From NCBI RefSeq assembly GCF_000208925.1, contig NW_001914973.1:1-46187 (forward strand): DNA of 46,187 nt. The letters are read 5' to 3'. The DNA comes from Entamoeba histolytica HM-1:IMSS (taxonomy: Eukaryota > Evosea > Mastigamoebida > Endamoebidae). Positions 31,535 through 41,665 of this stretch are shown in pieces. Each line of letters opens with the position of its first letter. The stretch's first letter is position 1. The position numbers were made by a program, and so were the translations under genes. The notes below the pieces were generated by a model, which saw nothing but the letters and a program-made list of their open reading frames with translations, was not told the DNA's origin and made no database searches.

Positions 31535-32572
31535 TTCTTTTGATTTTGATTTTATAGTTTCTTAATCAAAAATTTTTCTTATCTTTTTCTATTGAAGTTT
31601 TTATTTTTTATTTTTTCTTTTTTTTTATTTTTTGTTTTTCTTCACATTTTTTTTATAAACAAAAAAAAAAGAATAATGATTTTACTTATTTCTTCAATTA
31701 TTTTTTAACTCATCTTATAACTAACAGAAAATCAATAAATCTTTTCTTAATTTCACTTGTTTTTTTTTTGAGTAATTGAAATGAAATTACCTTTTGTTAT
31801 TATTAATAGTGACAATATGACAGAAAAAGGTTTACAAGATAAACACATTGAAATAAATAAATTCTCTTTAATACTAATTTACTAACAATACAAAAAAAGA
31901 ACTTTATTGAAAAGAGTTTGTCATACTTCTCAATAAAAATATGTTAGAACAATAATTTTAAATAATTCTATAAAAACTACATATTAAAAAGCAATAAAAT
32001 AACATAAAAAGAATATAGTTAAAAAGATAAATTAAATTTTATAAAGAATAATTAAATTAAAGAAGAGAAATAAAAATAGGAGTTAAATCTAACTTAGAAA
32101 ATTAAACATTTAGTTGAATGAAATAATATAAGAAGAGAGATTAAAGTAACTATTTAATAAAAATGAGAGATAGATTAAATTAGTCTTTGAAAATTGTGGA
32201 TTGAAAAAGTAATATCTTAAAAGATTATTTTCTTTTTTTTTTTACGAATCATTCTTAAATTAGACGTTAAAAACAAGACTTAAAATTGAAATATTATGTT
32301 TTTAAAATGGTTATTTTCTTAATTAAAGATTAAATAAAATTAAAAAATTATCTTCTTTTTATTTACCCAAAGAAAACATAATCATTCTAAAGTATCTCAT
32401 TGAATCAATTCAAGTTATAGTATCTATTTTAAACTTAAAATAATGAGTTTTATCTTTCTTGAGAATAATACTCTTTTTTTTTTTAGAAAACGTTCATCCA
32501 ATAAATTTTTTCTTTTTTTAATAAAGAAAGATCTTTTGGTTTTTAACATTAATTATTAGGTACAAAGGGTTG
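31535..32572. other. Divergent intergenic spacer, 1.0 kb
   Basis: Between the proteasome and RasGAP starts. Contains the proteasome promoter at 31551-31563 and several long T-runs (for example 31610-31660, 32231-32242 and 32474-32484). No supported gene. Confidence 0.5.
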
Positions 32573-33733
32573 ATGTCAGACTTTAATGAATTATTCTTTA
32601 TTAATAATAAACCAACTCCTCTCCTTTATGCCTATATGAAAATTATGGTTAAATCAGTTAGTCTTGGTGAAGCAAGAATGACATGTAGAGTGTTATTACA
32701 ATATGCTAATGCACAAGGGTTTTTAAAAGAGATGTTGTTATGGTTTGGTTGGGAGGAGATTGAATCAACACCTCCTGCCACATTTATTTTCAGGGGAAAC
32801 TCTTCATTTACGAGATTGTTATGTTATTACATGGAAGAAGAATTACAAGACTTTCTTAAGAAAACAGTTGGGAGATTAGTGGCAGATATGATTACAGAAA
32901 TTGAATTAAATTTTGATCCATCTTCTTTACATGATAAAATTAATGAGAATTTATTATTTGAGAACCTTGATGTAGTATGTGCTGTATTAAATAAATTTGC
33001 ATCACTTATAATAAAGAATATTTCTTTAATACCACTTAAATTTTCAGGAATTATTCGAGATTTAATGGCTGAAATAAAAAGAAAAGATTGTGACATTGAA
33101 ACACGGTATACTACATTTAAAACAATTTTCTTTTTAAGGTTTTTATTTCCTGCATTAAATCATGCAGAAAAATATATTCCAAGTGAACTTAGATGTGATT
33201 TAATTCAAGTAAAAGAACAAATTCCACAAATAGTTCGTTTTGGACAAATTGTAGTTAATGGAAAAGAGTCAGAAGATCAATTAAGTAAATATGTTCTTAA
33301 AGCTTGTGACCCTTTACGTACAGCAGTAGAAACAATTTTTAATTATTTCTGTTCTTTTAGTTCACATAGGCCAAAAGAATTATCAGGAATTAATTTTAAA
33401 CAACAACAATTGCTTACTAGTGAAATACTCTCTTTTATTAAACCTTTTTTATCTCAATTTAAAGAACATCTTGAAGAGTCTGGAAATAATGAATTATTTA
33501 TAAAATTATTCGAATTAATTAAACGAGGAAAAACTCCACAAAAACCTTCATTAGAATTAGAGCCATTAGAATATTCAACAAAAAAACTACATAATTATCT
33601 TATGAAAAGAATTGAAGAACTTAAAATTGAAAATGACTATTATTCATCACGAATAAAAGAATTTCATAATGATATTACAATAATGAGATTTATCATTGAA
33701 AAAATTCATCAAAATAAGGAATGCTTAAAATAA
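32573..33733 (+). CDS. RasGAP-domain protein
   Basis: 386 residues from ATG 32573; the frame opens one codon earlier at a TTG that is not used. A Ras GTPase-activating domain spans about residues 15-265: PATFIFRGNSSFTRLL carries the candidate arginine finger at R74 (FRGN, as FRxN in the family), and FFLRFLFPALNHAEKY has the FLR-F-PA motif with its Arg at 189 that stabilises the finger loop. It would speed GTP hydrolysis on a Ras/Rap-type GTPase. Residues ~320-386 are a charged helix, probably coiled coil. No C2, PH or SH domains are visible. The gene converges with the longin/DENN-like gene (136 bases between stops). Confidence 0.8.
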   Translation: MSDFNELFFINNKPTPLLYAYMKIMVKSVSLGEARMTCRVLLQYANAQGFLKEMLLWFGWEEIESTPPATFIFRGNSSFTRLLCYYMEEELQDFLKKTVGRLVADMITEIELNFDPSSLHDKINENLLFENLDVVCAVLNKFASLIIKNISLIPLKFSGIIRDLMAEIKRKDCDIETRYTTFKTIFFLRFLFPALNHAEKYIPSELRCDLIQVKEQIPQIVRFGQIVVNGKESEDQLSKYVLKACDPLRTAVETIFNYFCSFSSHRPKELSGINFKQQQLLTSEILSFIKPFLSQFKEHLEESGNNELFIKLFELIKRGKTPQKPSLELEPLEYSTKKLHNYLMKRIEELKIENDYYSSRIKEFHNDITIMRFIIEKIHQNKECLK

Positions 33734-33869
33734 TAATTTAAAATAATTTTTTTTTATTTTAATTGTATTGTTGTAAACATCTTATGTGCTAATACAGGTC
33801 TATTAATAATTATTTTTCCAGTCTCTATAAAGACTTTTTCTTTCTCAATTACTCGTTGAAAATGCTACT

Positions 33870-35387
33870 TTATAAATATTTAGTTTTGTTGTTATAAGAA
33901 TTAAATAAAATAATACAAACCGAAACTATAAACCTTTCAGGAGATGATTGAATCTTTTTAAATAATTCAATATCAATAAATGACTTCATTGTCAATTGAC
34001 TATAATCTAATAAAACATTCCACATCTTTTGTGCTAAAAGAAGTTTTTTTTCTTTTGCATATTTAACAAATGAGTCTAATAAACAAGACTTCATTTCATC
34101 TGAATAAATTAATCCATAAAATTCTTTTGATATATCAATGGAACATGTTGAATATAGACTAGGAATAAATCCTTGAATTGGGTTTACAATAACAAATATT
34201 TGAGTAAAAGGATGTAGTGAAGGAATAAAAGATTCTTTATTATCAATGATTTCTAATGGAGGATATATTTCTGATGATACTCCACTTAAATTAAAAGAAG
34301 CAAGAAATTTTGCTATATCAACAATTCGAGAAGGGTCACATGGTTGAGTAGTATATACAAGACATTGTAAACCTGAAAGTAAAGAAAAGAGAATATTTGG
34401 ATAACAAGAAGAAAATTCAGAAATAAAAGAGTCATATCCAAATTTGTTTGAATCACTTGAAATTGTAGGAAAAGAACAAGGAGGGAATGGTGAATTAATT
34501 GAATATTCTTCTGATAATGTCCAATGTTCTTTATTTAAAGAAGAAGATAGTAATGCAGTATTATTCAAATTACTAAATTGAGGTTGGTTTGAAGTAATTG
34601 AATGTAAGGTATTTATTGAAGTTTCATTTGTTGAAGAAAATGGCTGAGATGGATGTGAACTAACATTTGAAATAAATGTTGAAGGAGGAGAAAAAGACCA
34701 ATTAAACAATGAATGACCACCACATGCAATAATATTTCCAGGATGAATTGGATTTGAATAATCTGAACATAAAGAATAATGATTATGAGTTGAAAGAAGA
34801 ATGAGTGAATAACTTGTTACTATACGATGAAAGAGAAAAGGAACAGGGTCAGTTGAGTCTATTAATTCTTGTAAAGACATTACATCAATATATTCTTTAT
34901 GTTCTAAATATTTATGTTTTTGAGAAATTGATTGAAATTTAATAGCCAATTGAGTTAATTTATCTGATAATAAATCTATTTGTGAAGTAGTAAATGGTGA
35001 AGACTGCATAACAGCAATACAACAAGTAGTTACATATCCTCTTTTATTTGATGGATTAAAACAAGTAAAATGAACACTCATAACATGATAATTTGTAATT
35101 GTATGAAGTAATATTGTTATATTAGAATATTCATAATAATCTACTCCCATCATCATTCCAATTAATTCATTTTCTACATTCATATTTAATGGGTGTGTGA
35201 CTTGTTTATAAACAACTTGTTCTCCACTAATTGTATCAAATTCTACTATATACATCCCTACAAAAAAACCATTTGTTTCAACTATTGATTGTTCTGAACT
35301 ATCTATATATGGTGTGTGTGACACTGATGGAATTCCAATAATCCCGTTATCAATAAAGGAAGTGTCACTAGTATCACTTGCTGTCAT
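33870..35387 (-). CDS. Possible longin/DENN-module protein (folliculin/SMCR8-like)
   Basis: 505 residues from ATG 35387; a GAAC box (GAAGAAC) directly precedes the ATG. Residues ~40-200 look like a longin fold: alternating strands (FVGMYIVEFDTISGEQVV, NITILLHTITNYHVMSVH), then NKRGYVTTCCIAVMQSSP followed by a long helix, as in the N-terminal domain of FLCN, SMCR8 and C9orf72. A Ser/Thr/Asn/Pro-rich linker covers ~210-320, and a second mixed domain ~325-500 would be the DENN part. These proteins act as GAPs or scaffolds for Rag, Arf or Rab GTPases at lysosomes. The match is by pattern only. A general Entamoeba hypothetical is the alternative. Confidence 0.4.
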   Translation of the reverse strand: MTASDTSDTSFIDNGIIGIPSVSHTPYIDSSEQSIVETNGFFVGMYIVEFDTISGEQVVYKQVTHPLNMNVENELIGMMMGVDYYEYSNITILLHTITNYHVMSVHFTCFNPSNKRGYVTTCCIAVMQSSPFTTSQIDLLSDKLTQLAIKFQSISQKHKYLEHKEYIDVMSLQELIDSTDPVPFLFHRIVTSYSLILLSTHNHYSLCSDYSNPIHPGNIIACGGHSLFNWSFSPPSTFISNVSSHPSQPFSSTNETSINTLHSITSNQPQFSNLNNTALLSSSLNKEHWTLSEEYSINSPFPPCSFPTISSDSNKFGYDSFISEFSSCYPNILFSLLSGLQCLVYTTQPCDPSRIVDIAKFLASFNLSGVSSEIYPPLEIIDNKESFIPSLHPFTQIFVIVNPIQGFIPSLYSTCSIDISKEFYGLIYSDEMKSCLLDSFVKYAKEKKLLLAQKMWNVLLDYSQLTMKSFIDIELFKKIQSSPERFIVSVCIILFNSYNNKTKYL

Positions 35388-35560
35388 GTTCTTCTTTTTC
35401 AGTGGATTTTTCTTTTTGAATTTTTTTTAATAAAAAAATAGTTTTTTTTACTATTTTTTATTTTTTGATTTTTTCATTTATTAATGTCTCTTCATCTTAA
35501 TGAATTTTTATGAAAAACTTATTAAAAGTTCCTTTGATATTTTTCTTTTCTCTTTCATCA

Positions 35561-35575
35561 GAAAAACTTAAAAAG
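35561..35575 (+). promoter_or_regulatory. Promoter-like GAAAAACTTAAAAAG before the FYVE gene
   Basis: Ends 12 bases before the ATG at 35588. Nearly the same sequence, GAAAAAACTTAAAAAC, ends 7 bases before the ATG at 45596. Confidence 0.35.
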
Positions 35576-35587
35576 ATCTAAATCAAA

Positions 35588-38218
35588 ATGACTGAAAAGC
35601 TAAGTGATTGGGAAGTTCTAGATGAAAATTTCAACAAAACGAATACTGATATACCTCCACAGCTTCCTCCTAAGCCAGAAAGACTTACTATTGCTGGTCA
35701 TCATACTCAAAAAGCTGAAATAAAATCACCTAGTGAAAATACTGGTAAAATTATTTCAAATGATAAAGAAAAAGATAGTGTTCCATCTCAACAACAAAGG
35801 AGTTCTCTTCAAATTGGTGACAGTGTTGAATTATCTGAAAACCAAAACCTTATTGATAATTCAATAAGCAAAAATCAACCAAGTAAAGATGTCTTTGAAA
35901 CAACTAATGAACCAATAAAACCTAAACCTGAAACTAAAGCATTATCTAAAGAAGATTACAGAGAACGTATTGTTAATGAGATGTTTGATACAGAAAAGAG
36001 TTATGTAAATTCAATGGAAATATGTATAAAAGGATATTATGAACCACTTATACAATCAGGACATAGTGTTGCACCTGCAGATAAAGTAAATGCAGTTTTT
36101 CTTCATTTTCAAAGTGTTTTATCAATTAACAAAGAATTATTGAAGAATATGACTGAATTAAAAGAGAAAGGAGAGTTATCAACAAGATTAGGAGAAGCGT
36201 TTAGTCAATTTATACCAATGATGAATGTTTATAAATTATTTCTTGGTAATTCAGATACATCATTACAATTTCTTGTTGAATTAGAGAAGAGTTCTAAATT
36301 TAATGATATACTTGATCTATTAAGAAGTCATCTTCCAGGAGACAATCAATTAGATCTTCGTAGTTATTTAATTATGCCAGTTCAACGACTACCAAGATAT
36401 AAATTATTATTAACTGATTTAATTAAACATACTGATGATGATTTTGTTGATAAGCCAAAATTAATAGATGCACTTGATAAAATATCAAAACTTGCAACAT
36501 TAGTTAATGAAGTTATTAAAGAACGTTCAAGAAATCAAAAATTATTAGAACTAGTTGATAAAATAGAAGGACTAAGTCATGAATTAGTTACACCATATCG
36601 GGAATATATTAAAAGTGGTTCGTTATTAAAAATATGTAGAAAAGATAATAGAGAACGATATTTTTATTTATTTAATGACTTATTAGTGTATGGAATTGGT
36701 GATGAAAATAAAATTAAAGTTAGTCAAGAGTTTCAATTAGAATCACTTAAAATTAATTTAAACCAAAACGTCCCAAATTCTTTTCAAATTCTCGCAAAGA
36801 AAAGTTTTTCTGTTATTGCAAAAGATGAAACTGATCGTGATGAATGGATGAAAGCAATAAATGATGCTATTCAATTGGAAAAGTCAAAATTAAAAACTTT
36901 AAAACGAGATAAGAAAGCAGAAGATGAATATATCGCCCCTGTATGGGTTCAAGATACTCAAAATTGCCAAGTTTGTGGAGCTAAATTTACTACACTATTT
37001 AGAAAACATCATTGTAGGAAGTGTGGGTTATGTATTTGTTCTAATTGTAGTAAACAAACAATTATTATTAATGGAAAGAAAGAACGTGTTTGTGATAGTT
37101 GCGCTAATAATAATAAAAAATTAGGTGAAAGTACTCTCACTGAACAAAACAGTTCTGAAAGTAAAGATACACTCCTCTCAACTTCTACGGAACAAGACCA
37201 ACAACTCACAACTAGTTCATCTAATGATGATAATAAAAAGATAGACGTTCAACCAATTCTACAAGAAGAGTCTAATAACGAACAAAGTACAAGTGTTGAT
37301 GTAGAGAACATGAACAATAATGAACAACCTCTTGAACTTCCAAAATTACCACCAAAACGAAAGAGTGGCTTTGTAAAAGAATCAGTCCAACAGAAACAAC
37401 AACCTGATATTCTTCAATTAAAAGAAAACATAGTAGACTCCCCTTCAAATGAAAAGGTAGTAGACTCCCAAGAAGATGTCCCTCAACAACAACCAGAAGA
37501 ATTAATTCCACCAACAGTTCCACCAAAAAGAAAAACTCAAAAAACACTTACTCAAGAAGAAGGTGTTAAACAAGAAAACCAACCATTAAAAAGAAATGAC
37601 TCAAAGACGTTACAACAAGACAAACCATCTTCTATTGAAACTCAACAAAAAGAACAACCATCCTCTAACAAACAAGAGCCAATTGAATTATGTTCTCAAC
37701 CAACTGGTAAACTCCAAAACTCAGTAAATGGTATAACTCCTACCCCTTCCAAGAAAGTAGCACCTCCAATCCCACATCGCTCTCTTCCTCCAAAACCCCT
37801 TCGGTCTAGTGTTATAACTTCTCCTTTAACAAACACTTCTTCTCAACCATTACCAAAACAAAATCCTTTTGTCCCACCTCAACAAAAAACACCAACTAAA
37901 CCTTCACCTCAACAACTCGGTTGTAAACAAACTCAAAGCCAACCAACTTCATACCGTCAAACAACACTAAATAAAACCACTACACAACAAAATTCAGCAA
38001 GGTTAGCAGCCTCACTAAATCAATCATCTCCACGTACAAAAAGTGTGCAACCAGAAGTGGTCAAATCAACTCCAATAAAAGAAGACATAAGTCAGTATCG
38101 TTCTGTAAGAGATTCTCCATTCTTAAAACAACAACGAGCACAAAAAGAAAGTGAACTTTCACAAGTCTCCCCTCGAAGACCACAACCACCAACACCAAAA
38201 AGAGGGGTTACAAAATGA
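35588..38218 (+). CDS. RhoGEF with DH-PH-FYVE domains (FGD-like) and proline-rich tail
   Basis: 876 residues from ATG 35588. Domain order: N-terminal tail with a proline motif (PPQLPPKPER); DH (RhoGEF) ~119-317 (RIVNEMFDTEKSYVNSM, later RSYLIMPVQRLPRYKLLL); PH ~336-430 (YIKSGSLLKICRKDNRER to DEWMKAIND); FYVE zinc finger ~453-505 with all signature pieces (WVQD, RKHHCRKCG, RVCDSC and eight Cys/His ligands). The DH domain would activate a Rho/Rac GTPase, and FYVE binds phosphoinositides on endosomal or phagosomal membranes. Residues ~510-876 are Gln/Ser/Pro-rich with repeated PPKRK and PPxP motifs that could bind SH3 domains. Entamoeba has an expanded family of such proteins linked to phagocytosis. 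It is divergent from the longin/DENN-like gene, 200 bases between ATGs. Confidence 0.9.
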   Translation: MTEKLSDWEVLDENFNKTNTDIPPQLPPKPERLTIAGHHTQKAEIKSPSENTGKIISNDKEKDSVPSQQQRSSLQIGDSVELSENQNLIDNSISKNQPSKDVFETTNEPIKPKPETKALSKEDYRERIVNEMFDTEKSYVNSMEICIKGYYEPLIQSGHSVAPADKVNAVFLHFQSVLSINKELLKNMTELKEKGELSTRLGEAFSQFIPMMNVYKLFLGNSDTSLQFLVELEKSSKFNDILDLLRSHLPGDNQLDLRSYLIMPVQRLPRYKLLLTDLIKHTDDDFVDKPKLIDALDKISKLATLVNEVIKERSRNQKLLELVDKIEGLSHELVTPYREYIKSGSLLKICRKDNRERYFYLFNDLLVYGIGDENKIKVSQEFQLESLKINLNQNVPNSFQILAKKSFSVIAKDETDRDEWMKAINDAIQLEKSKLKTLKRDKKAEDEYIAPVWVQDTQNCQVCGAKFTTLFRKHHCRKCGLCICSNCSKQTIIINGKKERVCDSCANNNKKLGESTLTEQNSSESKDTLLSTSTEQDQQLTTSSSNDDNKKIDVQPILQEESNNEQSTSVDVENMNNNEQPLELPKLPPKRKSGFVKESVQQKQQPDILQLKENIVDSPSNEKVVDSQEDVPQQQPEELIPPTVPPKRKTQKTLTQEEGVKQENQPLKRNDSKTLQQDKPSSIETQQKEQPSSNKQEPIELCSQPTGKLQNSVNGITPTPSKKVAPPIPHRSLPPKPLRSSVITSPLTNTSSQPLPKQNPFVPPQQKTPTKPSPQQLGCKQTQSQPTSYRQTTLNKTTTQQNSARLAASLNQSSPRTKSVQPEVVKSTPIKEDISQYRSVRDSPFLKQQRAQKESELSQVSPRRPQPPTPKRGVTK

Positions 38219-39718
38219 TGTTTTAATTAAAATTGTTTTCTTTGGATTTATTAATATAGTTAAAGTGTCTTCAATTTTAACATTTGTTAGGTTTGTTATA
38301 TCTCTAAACAGTATTGTTTTATGGAGGTTTAGGTTCATAATAACTCAGTCTAGTACAATCATGATAACACTCCAATTCATTTGTTATAACTTTCTCTTTA
38401 TATTTTCATATGGATAAATTAATGGCAAATTATATAGTTTCTAAAACTTTAAGGTTTTTGATTATTTTTTAATATGAAATAATATTTTGAATATTTTAGT
38501 GTTAAGATTTCTTACGCCACATTAATATTTAATTTTTTTATATAATAGGTTATAGTTAAAACATCAAACACAACACCAATAATATTTTTTTTTATTTAAC
38601 AACAGGCATATTCTTGTCATTAGTATTATTAGAGTAATGTTTTTGTTTATGGATTTTCTCATTGCTTTTATATCAATAAGTTATATCTCAAAAAAGACTT
38701 ACAAAAAGGTTCTACTAACTTCACATTTTGGATTAAGGTTAGTTCACCTTCATTATCAATTACAACTAAAATTACCGAGATATTATTTTCAGATGTGTAT
38801 TTAATTTTGTTAGTTATTCTGTTACGGAATTAAATTACTTTGTTGAGTATTATTGTTTTATCAATGTTAAGTATTTAGTTCTTTATTATTTCTAGACACT
38901 AAATTAAGTTTTGGTTGTATTTCTTTAAATATTCATATATTCATGACAATATGTTAACAATACCAAATCTTTTATAACATGATAAAAACAGCGTAAATTT
39001 AATAATTATTATATTTTAGTTTACTTATACATCAATTAACAGTTATATATCATTGATTGTTGTTGTTTTATTCTTTACAAACAATAATAACCCTTTCCAA
39101 AAAGACTGATTGTTAATGGAATATTAATTGATATTATTGATAAACACCCTCTGAGACATTCAATTTCAATTGATTTAATTCCAATTGATAATGTATTTCA
39201 ATGTTCTATCTTCTTCTATATATTCTATAATTTTATATTCATTCAATTATGCTTTCTCTTTTTAAATGTATTGAATATTAAACTTCATAAATGATTATTT
39301 CTTTATTTATTCTTCAATCATCAAATATTTCTTCATATTCATTATAAACATGAAATGATTCAATAATATCAAATAACATTATTGAATAATGAAATAAAAT
39401 GAAATGCATTAAAATTAAAATGTTCATACTTCATTTTATCATACTTTTATCGTTCTTTCTTTATTATTATTATTATTTCTTATTGTATTTTCCATTCTTT
39501 TATTTTAATTTCAAATAACTATATAATTCATAGTATTTTTCTTTCATTTTCTTATTCATTATTCTTATTTATTCATAATTTCTTATTTTTGTTTCATAAT
39601 TTCTTAATTTATTCTTTTTATTGTTGATTGAAAGTAACATCATTATTTGATTTGATTAATTTCTAATTATCATTTATTTCATTGAATATCACATTATTTT
39701 TATTATTTCTTATTTTTT
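38219..39718. other. Intergenic, 1.5 kb
   Basis: No supported gene. The first 200 bases contain an 88-codon open frame overlapping the end of the FYVE gene in another phase; it has no promoter and low coding quality. The remainder is AT-rich, grading into the repeat zone. Confidence 0.5.
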
Positions 39719-40737
39719 GTTATTTTTATATCTTCATATTATTTAATTTTTGTGTTTGTTGTTGTTTTACATCTTCAAAACGGAAAACGAAAATTAGCAA
39801 AGAAAAATGCATCTAAATAATTTACAAAAAAATGAAAAAGAAGCATAGTTTAATGCATTATTAGAATATTCAACTTATTATATTGTGCTCCTAAAATAAA
39901 AAATAAAAAAGTATGAAATATACAATTTGTAAATATTTATGTTTATATTTTATATTCATTTATATTCATTTTGTATGAAATATTAATGAAATAGATGATT
40001 TGATGAATCATATTTATTTTTATTCTTTTATTCTTTTATTTACATGTTATTTATCTATCATATTTTTATATATTTATTTCTCTGTTTATATTATTTATAT
40101 CATTGTGTTATTCTTATTATCTATATATTATTATATTCTTCTTATTTGATTATTTTTCTATTTATATTATTTATATTTTCTTATTGTTATTCTTTTCTAT
40201 TTAGATGTATTTTTTTATTTGTTTATTCATCTTTATCATTTTTATATTATTATCATTTATATCTATTTTCAATTTATATTTATTCTCTTTTGATTTATAT
40301 TAATATTAAATTTATCTTTTATACTTTGAATTTATTATTATATCATTGATTATCATTTCTATATTTATTTATCATTTATTCTTATTATTCTTTTGTTTTA
40401 TATTCTATATATATATTCATATCATTTTCATTTATCAATTATCACTTATTACATGTTATAATAACATAACACTTATGATTGATTATATAATAAACATCAT
40501 GATGAAGTTATACATATAAATAATAAACATAAAAATAATAAAATATTTTTCATTAATAAAATAATGTTAATCATTTTACACAATTAAATTAGACACTTTT
40601 ATTTCATATTTCTAATTTTTACATTAAAAATACACTTTTTATTTCTTCTTTTATTACATCTTTGTGATTTATTACTTTTATATTCTTTATTATACTTTCT
40701 TTTTATAATCTCTACCTTCTACTTTTATTCTTTCTTC
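39719..40737 (+). repeat. Left arm of ~1 kb near-perfect inverted repeat, containing R repeat copy R6
   Basis: R6 starts near 39781 (CGGAAAACGAAAATTAGCAA). The arm also includes ~60 bases of R-flank sequence to its left. The reverse complement of 43835-44852 matches it essentially base for base wherever compared, including a shared open frame with an identical 101-residue translation. The match ends at TTTCTTC (40737); the usual CGTTGCC terminus of R is missing here. Confidence 0.85.
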
Positions 40738-41113
40738 TTTTACTTTCTTTTTCATTTTATTCTTTTAAATATTCTTTCTTTTTCATTTCTTTATTTGTTT
40801 ATTATTCTTATTTCTATTATCTTATTCATTTGATTCATAATAAATTAATTCAATGAAATAACACAAATAAATTGTTTATTTATTCATTTTATCTCTATTT
40901 CTATTTCATTCTTATTTCGTTTCTTATTTATCAAATAAAACACTATCATTGTGTGTGAAAATTTCATTAAATGAAATTAAATAAATCAACATTGAATTAT
41001 GTCAATTTTTATTTCACCATTTCATTCATTGGAAGATGATATTAAATGTTTATATTCTTCATTGTTTTGTTTTTATTCTTCATTATTTTGTTTTTCTATT
41101 CATCAAGATTGAA
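40738..41113. other. Spacer, left part: TLDc downstream flank
   Basis: 40738-40895 is T-rich with no features. 40896-41113 is the duplicated 3' flank shared with 22440-22660. Confidence 0.55.
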
Positions 41114-41665
41114 TCATTTCATTTCAATTACTATGATTCGTTTTGGTGTGAAATATTTTGGAAGTTGTTTTCCACAAAGTGCATTTGATATTCCTTTATA
41201 TTCAAAGGAATGTTGATTACAATATGAATATGTTTTATCATTTTCTTTAAAAATACAAATATCATCTAATCCAAATTCAAATAAATAATCATGTGATTGT
41301 TTAAATAAATGAAATGCATATTGTGGGAATATAATATCAAATTTCTTCATTCTTTTCATTCTTCCATTTGATTTTAACGAAAATACAAATGATTTTGAAT
41401 CAATTATATAACTTTCAACTTTATCAATTTTAGAATTAACATATCCTCCAAATTTATTTCCATCTTCATCTTCAATAATAATTATTATATGTTCTTTATT
41501 CATTACTCTTTCTCCAAATACTGATGTGTCTTTATTCCAATCATCGATATATGAATCAAATAGTATATTGTTTATTCTTTTTTCTGTCAATTCTTCTAGT
41601 TGTTTGATTATTTCTTTTGTTTTGTCATTTGATTTGTTATTTGATGTTGATTGTGTTATTCCCAT
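41114..41665 (-). CDS. Short TLDc-domain protein, predicted N-myristoylated
   Basis: 183 residues from ATG 41665. The N terminus is MGITQSTSNNKSNDK: Gly2 and Ser6 fit the MGxxxS/T myristoylation consensus, so membrane attachment is likely. A short helix (IIKQLEELTEKRI) leads into a TLDc domain from about residue 33 (NILFDSYIDDWNKDTSVF, FGGYVNSKID, KSFVFSLKSNGR) ending PKRIIVIEMK. It is closely related to the C-terminal half of the 22661-23752 protein, but the long coiled coil is absent. The gene lies inside the spacer of the ~1 kb inverted repeat. Membrane-attached TLDc proteins with myristoyl anchors are known in animals (mEAK-7/TLDC1); equivalence is not claimed. Confidence 0.75.
   Translation of the reverse strand: MGITQSTSNNKSNDKTKEIIKQLEELTEKRINNILFDSYIDDWNKDTSVFGERVMNKEHIIIIIEDEDGNKFGGYVNSKIDKVESYIIDSKSFVFSLKSNGRMKRMKKFDIIFPQYAFHLFKQSHDYLFEFGLDDICIFKENDKTYSYCNQHSFEYKGISNALCGKQLPKYFTPKRIIVIEMK

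Noticed and set aside
32570..32572. TTG as start of the RasGAP gene
   Set aside because: It is directly followed by ATG at 32573, the plausible eukaryotic start.
37009..37547. Minus-strand frames inside the FYVE-RhoGEF gene
   Set aside because: They are antisense shadows of the FYVE and proline/glutamine-rich tail and have no independent support.
38151..38417. 88-codon plus-strand frame at the end of the FYVE gene
   Set aside because: Its first third overlaps the FYVE gene in another phase and the rest is hydrophobic AT-driven translation. No promoter or recognisable domain.
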